Part shown: positions 1 through 6,723 of the stretch, piece by piece
How the letters are laid out: the number at the start of each line of letters is the position of its first letter
Numbering within the stretch: position 1 is the stretch's first letter
Origin: a bacterium
GTDB lineage: Bacteria; Cyanobacteriota; Vampirovibrionia; Gastranaerophilales; Gastranaerophilaceae
Assembly: GCA_024408905.1 (NCBI GenBank)
Contig: JAKSUP010000049.1
Coordinates: 1 to 8,015 of the forward strand
Length of the DNA stretch: 8,015 bases
Reading direction: 5' to 3'
The notes under the pieces: generated by a model
The model's input: the letters and a program-made list of their open reading frames with translations, nothing else
Told to the model about the DNA's origin: nothing
The model's database searches: none
Position numbers and translations under genes: made by a program

Positions 1-1991
1 AAGGCGATATATATGTAATTGCACAAGGCTTGTTAGCTAATTTCTTAGCTGATGTAAATTGGGAAGAAAAAGATATCAATGTAATCGGTTCTTGTGTTGG
101 TCAAGATTTAGAACTTTTGACAACTGACCACCCTCTTTATAACAGAAAATCCCCGATTATTTTAGGAGAACATGTTACGTTAGAGGCCGGTACAGGTTCT
201 GTTCATACAGCTCCGGGGCACGGTCTTGAGGACTACGAAGTCGGTTGTAAATACGGTATCGAAGTGTTTTCACCACTTGATAGCAAAGGTGTTTGGACAG
301 ATATCGTAGGTGATAAAGATTTAGAAGGGTTGCCTTATTACAAAGGTGAGGCAATTATTTTGAATAAATTGGAAGCAGTAAAAGCTTTGCTTGCAAAAAC
401 ACCTATAAATCACTCATATCCACATTGTTGGAGATGCAAACACCCTGTAATATATAGAGCAACACCTCAATGGTTTGTAAAAGTTGATAAATTCAGAAAT
501 GAAACGCTTGATGCTATTAAAAATGTAAAATGGATTCCGGCAAGTGGCGAAGCAAGAATTTCCAACATGGTTGCAAGCCGTACAGATTGGTGTATTTCAC
601 GTCAAAGAGCTTGGGGTGTTCCAATTCCTGTTTTCTATTGCGAAGATTGTGGAGAAGTTGTTGTTACAGATGAAACTATTGAAAATGTAGCAAAAATATT
701 TGAAAAAGAATCTTCTGATGCTTGGGTAAAACATTCTGTAGAAGAACTTTTACCACAAGGATTCAAATGTCCTAAATGTGGTAAAACCCATTTCAGAAAA
801 GAAAATGACATTATGGATGTTTGGTTTGATTCAGGTGTAACTTGGAGGGCTGTTGTAGAAAAACGCTCATCAGAACTTGGTCACACTCCTGTTGATATGT
901 ATTTGGAAGGTTCCGATCAACACAGAGGCTGGTTCCAATCTTCATTATTAACTTCAATTGCAACTCAAGGGAAAGCACCTTATAAAACTGTTTTAACTCA
1001 TGGTTTTGTATTTGGTGAAGACGGCAGAAAAATGTCAAAATCTTTAGGCAATTATATTCGTCCTGATGACATTATCAAAAATTACGGCGCTGATATATTA
1101 AGACTTTGGGCAGCATCAGTTGATTATAGAAATGATACAAAAATCGGTGACAATATAGTTAAACAGCTTGCAGAAATATTTAAGAAAACAAGAAATACGG
1201 CAAGGTTTTTGCTTGGTAATATTTTTGACTTTGACCCTGCAAAAGATTATGTTGCTTATGAAGATTTGAAACCGATTGATAAATTTGCATTACATAAATT
1301 GAATAAAGTTGTTGCAGAAATTACGGAAAGCTTTGAAGCTTATGAATTTTACAAGTATTTTCAAGCTTTACAGAATTTTGCAGCAAACGATTTAAGCTCT
1401 TTCTATTTGGATATCGTAAAAGACAGATTGTATACTGCAGGTAAAAAATCTTTATCAAGACGTGCTTGTCAAACTGTTTTGTATGAAAACTTGCAAGCAT
1501 TGGTAAGGGTTCTAACTCCTGTTATGCCTCACCAAGCAGAAGATATTTGGCAAAACACACCTGTTTGCCAAAGAGGCGGCTTAGAAAGTATCTTACTTGC
1601 TGATTGGGTTGAAGTAAACGAAAAATGGAATAATCCAAAATTAGAAGAAGATTTTACAAAAATATTAAAAACTCGTGAAGTTGTAACTCGTGCTATTGAA
1701 CCTTTACGAGCAGATAAAAAGGTCGGAAGTTCTTTAGAAGTAGCCGTTCATGTAAAATCTAATGATATAGATTTATTAAAGGCTAACGAAAATGACCTGG
1801 CAGATATATTTATTACTTCTCAAGCTTATGTAAAAACAGAAGCACCAAAAGAAGTTTTAAACGAATATACCGAGGACGGAATTACTGTCTGGGTGACAAA
1901 GGCAGAAGGAGAAAAATGCTGTCGTTGTTGGAAATATAGAGAACTAAATTCGGATGGCATTTGCAAAGATTGTTTGACTGCTGTAGAATAG
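1..1991 (+). CDS. ileS: Isoleucyl-tRNA synthetase, 5'-truncated by window edge
   Basis: This gene encodes the cytoplasmic class I enzyme that charges tRNA-Ile with isoleucine and hydrolyses mischarged Val-tRNA. The reading frame is open from the first full codon (base 3), so the true start lies upstream; the TTG at base 30 is an internal leucine. About 662 residues are visible against roughly 930 in the family, so the N-terminal HIGH half of the active site is missing. Visible parts, in order, are the CP1 editing-site motif HTAPGHG with its following E-D (about 200-235), the CWRC (about 427-438) and CEDC...CPKC cysteine pairs, the DVWFDSG and GSDQHRGWFQSS signatures, and the KMSKS loop (1029-1043). 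After these come an anticodon-binding helical region and a C-terminal zinc finger with paired cysteines at 1917/1926 and 1962/1971. That finger marks the bacterial-type enzyme. No frameshift is seen. It ends in TAG 22 bases before the radical SAM gene, with no terminator between them. Confidence 0.97.
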   Translation, partial: GDIYVIAQGLLANFLADVNWEEKDINVIGSCVGQDLELLTTDHPLYNRKSPIILGEHVTLEAGTGSVHTAPGHGLEDYEVGCKYGIEVFSPLDSKGVWTDIVGDKDLEGLPYYKGEAIILNKLEAVKALLAKTPINHSYPHCWRCKHPVIYRATPQWFVKVDKFRNETLDAIKNVKWIPASGEARISNMVASRTDWCISRQRAWGVPIPVFYCEDCGEVVVTDETIENVAKIFEKESSDAWVKHSVEELLPQGFKCPKCGKTHFRKENDIMDVWFDSGVTWRAVVEKRSSELGHTPVDMYLEGSDQHRGWFQSSLLTSIATQGKAPYKTVLTHGFVFGEDGRKMSKSLGNYIRPDDIIKNYGADILRLWAASVDYRNDTKIGDNIVKQLAEIFKKTRNTARFLLGNIFDFDPAKDYVAYEDLKPIDKFALHKLNKVVAEITESFEAYEFYKYFQALQNFAANDLSSFYLDIVKDRLYTAGKKSLSRRACQTVLYENLQALVRVLTPVMPHQAEDIWQNTPVCQRGGLESILLADWVEVNEKWNNPKLEEDFTKILKTREVVTRAIEPLRADKKVGSSLEVAVHVKSNDIDLLKANENDLADIFITSQAYVKTEAPKEVLNEYTEDGITVWVTKAEGEKCCRCWKYRELNSDGICKDCLTAVE

Positions 1992-2013
1992 TTTTTGCGA
2001 AAAAGAATTTAAA

Positions 2014-2808
2014 ATGGGTATAAATAGCAAAAAAATTGATTTAATAGAATTTCATGTGGTCGAGCATTGCAACTTGAACTGCAAAAGTTGTATGCACTTT
2101 TCACCACTTGCACCAAAAAGTTTCATTGACACAAAAGACTTTAGAAATGATGTTAAAAAAATGTCTGAAATTGCCGGAAACGAAGTGAAGGAAGTGCATA
2201 TCCTAGGTGGAGAACCACTTTTGCACCCTGAACTTATTAAACTTTTAAAAACAGCAAGATACTATTTCCCAAATGCAGACGTAATGCTTATATCTAACGG
2301 AATTTTAGTTCTTAAACAAAAACCTGAATTTTGGAGAACTTTGCAAAAATACCAAATTCACCTTTCTGTAACAGAATATCCTTTGGATATAAACTATCAA
2401 CAAATTACACGTTTGACTCAAAAATTTGGAGTAAAATACAGTTTTTATGCCCCTAGCAAAGAGAATTCTCAATGGCATTTGCCACTTGATTTAAAAGGAG
2501 AACAAGATGCAGATTACAGCTTTGCAAATTGTTCCAAAAATAATAACTGTACAAATATAAATATTTATAGAGGTAAATTATATGTCTGTCCTGTTATTGC
2601 CTATGTAAAATATTTCAACAATTTCTTCAATAAAAACTTAGAAGTTACGGAAGATGATTATTTGACTGTTAAAAATATTAAAGACATTGATGAAATAAAA
2701 GATTATATTTCATCGTCTAAACCGTTCTGTAAATATTGCAATATTGATAGCAGAACTTTTGATAACAAATGGGAAGTTTCTTGTAAAGATATTCAAGAAT
2801 GGGTTTAA
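2014..2808 (+). CDS. Radical SAM protein with C-terminal cysteine cluster, substrate unknown
   Basis: The 264-residue product carries the radical SAM CX3CX2C motif (C19, C23, C26, within HCNLNCKSC), which binds a 4Fe-4S cluster that cleaves S-adenosylmethionine. It also has the GGEP-type SAM-binding motif (G65, G66, E67, P68). The C-terminal third has six more cysteines (C173, C179, C192, C239, C242, C257), arranged as in SPASM or twitch domains that hold an auxiliary Fe-S cluster. The HCNLNCKSCMHFSPLA signature is, from memory, typical of radical SAM proteins often found near glycan or surface-modification genes, but no such gene is visible here. No signal peptide or membrane segment is seen, so it is probably cytoplasmic. 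The ATG at 2014 is preceded only by an A-rich stretch without a clear Shine-Dalgarno sequence. The short gap suggests cotranscription with ileS. The fold call is firm; the reaction cannot be named. Confidence 0.9.
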   Translation: MGINSKKIDLIEFHVVEHCNLNCKSCMHFSPLAPKSFIDTKDFRNDVKKMSEIAGNEVKEVHILGGEPLLHPELIKLLKTARYYFPNADVMLISNGILVLKQKPEFWRTLQKYQIHLSVTEYPLDINYQQITRLTQKFGVKYSFYAPSKENSQWHLPLDLKGEQDADYSFANCSKNNNCTNINIYRGKLYVCPVIAYVKYFNNFFNKNLEVTEDDYLTVKNIKDIDEIKDYISSSKPFCKYCNIDSRTFDNKWEVSCKDIQEWV

Positions 2809-2814
2809 TTTTTT

Positions 2815-2836
2815 CACCATTTTATATATTTTGGTG
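2815..2836. repeat. Short inverted repeat between radical SAM gene and recG
   Basis: CACCA (2815-2819) and TGGTG (2832-2836) are perfect inverted copies separated by 12 AT-only bases, starting 7 bases after the radical SAM stop codon. The right arm overlaps the putative recG -35 element. A five-pair stem with no following T-run is a poor terminator. It could be an operator half-site pair or chance. Confidence 0.25.
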
Positions 2837-2859
2837 TGTTGCCTGTTATATTGTATAAT
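2831..2859 (+). promoter_or_regulatory. Putative recG promoter, leaderless or nearly so
   Basis: A perfect TATAAT (2854-2859) lies 17 bases downstream of TTGGTG (2831-2836), which matches only TTG of the -35 consensus. An overlapping alternative is an extended -10, TGT-TATATT (2844-2852). Transcription from either would begin between about 2859 and 2867, at or a few bases before the recG ATG at 2866, leaving no room for a ribosome binding site. AT-rich DNA makes chance matches common, so this is moderate evidence. Confidence 0.45.
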
Positions 2860-2865
2860 ATCTTT

Positions 2866-5241
2866 ATGGATAATTTGGAACAAATTAAAAAAGCGCTGGA
2901 ATTTGAATCAAAACATAGATATATCAACATAAACGGAAAAAGTAAAACTTTTTCTGCTTTTATTTGTTCTGTATTACGCAAAGAAATTAAGCAATATCCT
3001 TCAAACCCAAAATGGAAAGTCCTTTTAGAACATTTTGAACAGTATCCTTTGGAAACCGTTATGGGACGAAAAAGGACAATCGAAAGATTTATAAATGTTA
3101 TTAAGGCTGAATACTTCGCCCCAAAAGAAATAGAGGATAATAAGAACTTGGACAAAAAACCAATTTCGCAAGTTGATATAACGTACATTAAAGGAGTCGG
3201 TCCAAAAATTGCATATTTGCTAAATAAACTTGGTATATATACGGCAAGCGATTTGCTATACTATTTCCCACGCAAACATATTGATTATTCTACAAGAACG
3301 AGAATTAAAGACTTGGAAATCGGTACTGATACTACAGTTTTTGGAAGAATAAAATCTGTTGAAGCGTTTACGACAAAAAATAAGTTAGGTGTCGTCAAAG
3401 TAAGAATAACAGACGGTTCCGGAAGTATAAATTTAAGTTTTTTTGCAGCAAAGGCAAATAAATACGTACAAGAACGCATGAAATCACAGTTTCCAAAAGG
3501 TGCAGGAATAATGGTTTCAGGAACTGTTAAAATGAATTCATATGATGGACTTTTAACTCTTGATAAACCAACTTATTCCATTATGGACGAAGATATAATT
3601 TCACCTACAAACCTCAATATGGCAAGGATTGTGCCTATCTACACAGTTAGCGAAAATCTTAATATAAAAACTCTGCGTAAAGCTATTTTTAATGTGCTTG
3701 AAACATATTCGCAAGAAATTGAAACTGTTTTACCGGAGTTCATCATAAAAAAATATCATTTAATGGAAAAACGTGAAGCTTTACGGCAAATTCACTTCCC
3801 AGATGACAAAGAAAAGCTTGATATAGCAAGATTTTCGCTTGTATTTGAAGAATTCTTCTTAATTCAGTTAAAACTTGCTCTGTTGAGAGAAGAAAATAAT
3901 AAAAATCTTCTTTCAACACCTTTAGAAATCAAAAAAGACGGGCTTGTAATGAAATTCGTCGAGTCATTACCGTTTAAACTTACAGGCGCTCAACAGCGAG
4001 CAGTAAACGAGATTTTGAATGACTTAAATTCAACAAAACCGATGCAAAGACTGTTACAAGGTGATGTCGGTAGTGGAAAAACTGTCGTAGCTTGTATTAT
4101 GCTTCTCGCAGCTATCGAAAACGGATATCAAGCAGCAATTATGGCTCCGACAGAAATTCTTGCCCAACAACATTATAACAATATGTTTAAATGGTTGACT
4201 CCGTTGGGCATTAGAGTTGCATTGTTTTTGGGAACCAATACAAAAAAACAACGGAATTTTATTGAAACCAATCTTCGTAACGGTCAGGTTGATATTGCAA
4301 TAGGTACGCACGCTCTAATTCAAGACACGATTGAGTTTGCAAATCTTGGTGCTGTGGTTATTGATGAACAACACAGATTTGGAGTTAAGCAAAGGCTTGC
4401 ACTCCGTAAAAAATCTCAAAACCCTCAAATTCTTACAATGACAGCCACTCCTATTCCAAGAACTCTTGCAATTACGCTTAACGGAGATTTGGATTTGACG
4501 ATTATTGATGAACTTCCAAAAGGAAGAAAACCAATAATAACTACAATGACTAATTCAAGAAAACAGATTATAAACTTGATTAGACAAGAAGTGAGCCTTG
4601 GACGTCAAGCATATATTGTATACCCTTTAATAGACGAAAGTGAAACGCTGTCAGCAAAAGCTGCGACAAAAGAAAAAGAAAAATGGGAAACCGAAATTTT
4701 TCCTGATTATAAAATCGGACTTTTGCACGGAAAACTTAAAAATACAGAAAAAGAAGATGTCATGGAAAAATTTAAAAATAAAGAATATGACATCTTAGTA
4801 TCAACGACAGTCGTAGAAGTAGGAGTTGATGTTCCTAATGCTACGGTCATTGTCATAGAAAATGCCGAACGATTTGGATTATCTCAGTTGCATCAGTTGA
4901 GAGGACGTGTCGGCAGAAGCGATTTGCAGTCATATTGTGTACTTTCATCTTCTTCTCGTTCACAAGAAACGCTTGCAAGATTAGATATTATGACACAAAC
5001 CAATGACGGTTTTGTTATTGCAGAAAAAGATTTACAAATAAGAGGGCCAGGTGAATTTTTGGGAACAAGACAAAGTGGTTTGCCTGATATGATTATTGCT
5101 GATATCGTTAATGATTCAAAAATACTTGAGCTTGCCAGAAGTGAAGCGATTAAATTTGCAAAAGAAAATGATATTAACGGATTTCCACTCTTAAAAAATT
5201 CAAAAGGTCTAAATTTTGATGGAGATATATTTAATAGTTGA
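2866..5241 (+). CDS. recG: ATP-dependent DNA helicase RecG
   Basis: RecG is a cytoplasmic superfamily 2 helicase that regresses stalled replication forks and migrates branched DNA. The 791-residue product has an N-terminal extension (1-109), the RecG wedge/OB region beginning at the GVGPK motif (about 110), then the helicase core. Core motifs are Walker A GDVGSGKT (399-406), DEQH (500-503), TATPIPRT (526-533), a long motif V region with VEVGVDVPNA, and motif VI QLRGRVGR (677-684). The GPGEFLGTRQSGLP segment follows in the C-terminal TRG-type region. E. coli RecG is about 693 residues; the extra N-terminus resembles the extension of cyanobacterial RecG from memory. ATG 2866 is preferred over the in-frame GTG at 2836 because the ten extra residues are hydrophobic and unlike RecG, and because the latter falls inside the promoter and inverted repeat. 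Neither start has a visible Shine-Dalgarno. It ends in TGA, and no terminator follows. Confidence 0.96.
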   Translation: MDNLEQIKKALEFESKHRYININGKSKTFSAFICSVLRKEIKQYPSNPKWKVLLEHFEQYPLETVMGRKRTIERFINVIKAEYFAPKEIEDNKNLDKKPISQVDITYIKGVGPKIAYLLNKLGIYTASDLLYYFPRKHIDYSTRTRIKDLEIGTDTTVFGRIKSVEAFTTKNKLGVVKVRITDGSGSINLSFFAAKANKYVQERMKSQFPKGAGIMVSGTVKMNSYDGLLTLDKPTYSIMDEDIISPTNLNMARIVPIYTVSENLNIKTLRKAIFNVLETYSQEIETVLPEFIIKKYHLMEKREALRQIHFPDDKEKLDIARFSLVFEEFFLIQLKLALLREENNKNLLSTPLEIKKDGLVMKFVESLPFKLTGAQQRAVNEILNDLNSTKPMQRLLQGDVGSGKTVVACIMLLAAIENGYQAAIMAPTEILAQQHYNNMFKWLTPLGIRVALFLGTNTKKQRNFIETNLRNGQVDIAIGTHALIQDTIEFANLGAVVIDEQHRFGVKQRLALRKKSQNPQILTMTATPIPRTLAITLNGDLDLTIIDELPKGRKPIITTMTNSRKQIINLIRQEVSLGRQAYIVYPLIDESETLSAKAATKEKEKWETEIFPDYKIGLLHGKLKNTEKEDVMEKFKNKEYDILVSTTVVEVGVDVPNATVIVIENAERFGLSQLHQLRGRVGRSDLQSYCVLSSSSRSQETLARLDIMTQTNDGFVIAEKDLQIRGPGEFLGTRQSGLPDMIIADIVNDSKILELARSEAIKFAKENDINGFPLLKNSKGLNFDGDIFNS

Positions 5242-5263
5242 TTATTAAAATAGGTTATAAATA

Positions 5264-5292
5264 TTGACATTATTATTTGGATATGCTAGACT
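5264..5292 (+). promoter_or_regulatory. Strong sigma70-type promoter for the kinase/PHP operon
   Basis: A consensus -35 TTGACA (5264-5269) is followed by a 17-base spacer and TAGACT (5287-5292). The TG at 5284-5285, one base before the -10, makes it an extended -10. The predicted transcription start is near 5299-5301, giving a leader of about 16-18 bases before ATG 5317, just enough for the Shine-Dalgarno. It lies in the 75-base gap after recG, so the downstream pair can be expressed independently of recG. Confidence 0.82.
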
Positions 5293-5304
5293 GCACTGCT
5301 AAAT

Positions 5305-5308
5305 AGGG
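5305..5308 (+). promoter_or_regulatory. Ribosome binding site that fixes the kinase-like gene start
   Basis: AGGG sits 8 bases upstream of ATG 5317. The in-frame GTG that would extend the protein by three residues begins at 5308, inside this site, so ATG 5317 is the supported start. Confidence 0.65.
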
Positions 5309-5316
5309 TGTGTATT

Positions 5317-6714
5317 ATGTTATTAAGTGTTCAATATAGTGTGTGCCGACAATCATCAAACTCAATAAATATGTGTAAAAAAACGCCATTGTCGTTTAAA
5401 AGCAAAGTTGTATATGAAAAATCCCAAACTCCTCTTACAAGTTATGAGAAGGACTATATTGACAGATTTGAAGAAGGTTATGCACAAGATTCTTATTTAA
5501 TCGGCGAAGGAGTCACTGCCAAAGCATATTATTCGCCCAATAATAATTTTGTAATTAAACAACACAAGTATAATCAATATGTTCCCGAAAAACGCAGGGA
5601 AGAGATGGGTAGTCTGGCATACGAAAATGAAATGTTATTAAAAATAGACCCCAACGTAAAAACAACTCAACGAGGTCGTGCGTATGTTGAAACTGAAGAC
5701 GGTGGAAAATTCTTAATATCATCATTTGTAGACGGAAAACCTGCAGATCGTTACACAAATCCTTTTACGGAAAAACACATAGACAGACTACTCAGAAATT
5801 TATACCGTCTTGACAAATCAAAAATAATACATTCAGATTTAAGCCGTCCAAATTTATTATTGGACCAGGATAATAATGTAAATATTATTGATTATCAATG
5901 GGCTGACGTCTACAACATATATGAAAAATATTCTAATTTTGCACTTAGAAATTCATTTTATCCGTATTTTGAATCGCCAAATAATGCCAGTATGTTTGAA
6001 GCTGCAGGTCTTGCAGGATATGTAAAACAAATGCCAACATCCGGTCAAGAAGATTTTTTGAAAAAATATTATGTTAATAAAATTGATTATATAGAAAAAA
6101 ATATACACCGATTAGAAGATATCTCAAAACAACACTGTGAAAATTTAACAGATACTATAACTTTTGACAAATCTAGAGTAAAAGCATACGGAAGTATTGA
6201 TTCCAGTATATTAGAAGCCGAAGTATTGAAAATGAATATTTTAAATTTACACCGGCGACAATATAGTTGTTATGATGAAAACAAAGTAGAACCACGCAAT
6301 ATTTTGCGAACAATACCATTAACAATAAGAGCAAAAGAATGTGCAGAGCTTCTTGCTAACCATCAGGGCAAATACTCGTGTGATGAAACTTACCATTCTT
6401 ATATGAGAAAGTATGGAGAGTTTTGGTTAAAAAATATGCGAAATTGGTATACTGCTTCCCTAAAATGGATATTTAAGCTTATGGCGAAAGAAGAATGTGA
6501 TCCTGCCAAAATCATGTTTCCGAATAAATTTAATGATTTCAGTAATCTTGATATTGTATCGGGGTCAAACTCTGTAAATATTCCAAGAATATATAAAAAA
6601 GAAGATCTGAAATTAAGAGAAATTTTCCAAGATGCTTATACGTTTGGCAAAAACTCCAAATGGTTCAAAAAGGACGAAGCATTTAAAACAATTGAAAGAA
6701 TCTTTGCGAGGTAA
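5317..6714 (+). CDS. Kinase-fold protein with unrecognised C-terminal region
   Basis: The 465-residue product has a protein-kinase-like or aminoglycoside-phosphotransferase-like core. It shows a glycine-rich loop GEGVTAKAY (63-71), an ATP-anchoring lysine in VIK (K81), candidate helix-C glutamates (E103/E105), a catalytic loop HSDLSRPN (H172, D174, N179) and a metal-binding aspartate in IIDYQ (D192) in place of DFG. All key residues are present, so activity is plausible; whether it phosphorylates protein or a small molecule cannot be told. Residues about 200-465 are mainly charged, tyrosine-rich and probably helical, and I recognise no domain there. The N-terminus before the kinase core has a short PLSFKSKVVY stretch (24-33) in a low-complexity leader, with no classical signal peptide and no membrane segment. 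It has its own strong promoter and is translationally coupled to the next gene. The kinase-fold call is good; any role is inference. Confidence 0.85.
   Translation: MLLSVQYSVCRQSSNSINMCKKTPLSFKSKVVYEKSQTPLTSYEKDYIDRFEEGYAQDSYLIGEGVTAKAYYSPNNNFVIKQHKYNQYVPEKRREEMGSLAYENEMLLKIDPNVKTTQRGRAYVETEDGGKFLISSFVDGKPADRYTNPFTEKHIDRLLRNLYRLDKSKIIHSDLSRPNLLLDQDNNVNIIDYQWADVYNIYEKYSNFALRNSFYPYFESPNNASMFEAAGLAGYVKQMPTSGQEDFLKKYYVNKIDYIEKNIHRLEDISKQHCENLTDTITFDKSRVKAYGSIDSSILEAEVLKMNILNLHRRQYSCYDENKVEPRNILRTIPLTIRAKECAELLANHQGKYSCDETYHSYMRKYGEFWLKNMRNWYTASLKWIFKLMAKEECDPAKIMFPNKFNDFSNLDIVSGSNSVNIPRIYKKEDLKLREIFQDAYTFGKNSKWFKKDEAFKTIERIFAR
6708..6712 (+). promoter_or_regulatory. Ribosome binding site overlapping the upstream stop codon
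   Basis: GAGGT (6708-6712) covers the last codon and the first base of the TAA stop of the kinase-like gene and lies 11 bases before ATG 6724. Its position inside the upstream reading frame suggests translational coupling of the two genes. Confidence 0.65.
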
Positions 6715-6723
6715 TACAAACTA

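Noticed and set aside
811..1038. Minus-strand open frame of 75 codons inside ileS
   Set aside because: It lies antisense to strongly conserved ileS sequence; the product looks like no protein family and there is no promoter or ribosome binding site.
2815..2836. Intrinsic terminator after the radical SAM gene
   Set aside because: The stem is only five pairs with a 12-base AT loop, and no T-run follows on either strand; kept only as a low-confidence inverted repeat.
2744..2932. Plus-strand 62-codon frame bridging the radical SAM gene end and recG start
   Set aside because: It overlaps both real genes in another frame; its hydrophobic middle comes from the T-rich intergenic bases and no ribosome binding site is seen.
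2814..3188. Minus-strand 124-codon frame over the recG 5' end
   Set aside because: The recG N-terminal coding frame is better supported by its join to the RecG core; the antisense product has no recognisable feature.
5242..5263. Terminator of recG
   Set aside because: The AT-rich bases after the TGA form no GC-containing stem, so none is called.
4893..5270. Minus-strand 125-codon frame over the recG 3' end
   Set aside because: It is antisense to conserved helicase motif VI and the C-terminal RecG region, so it is a shadow frame.
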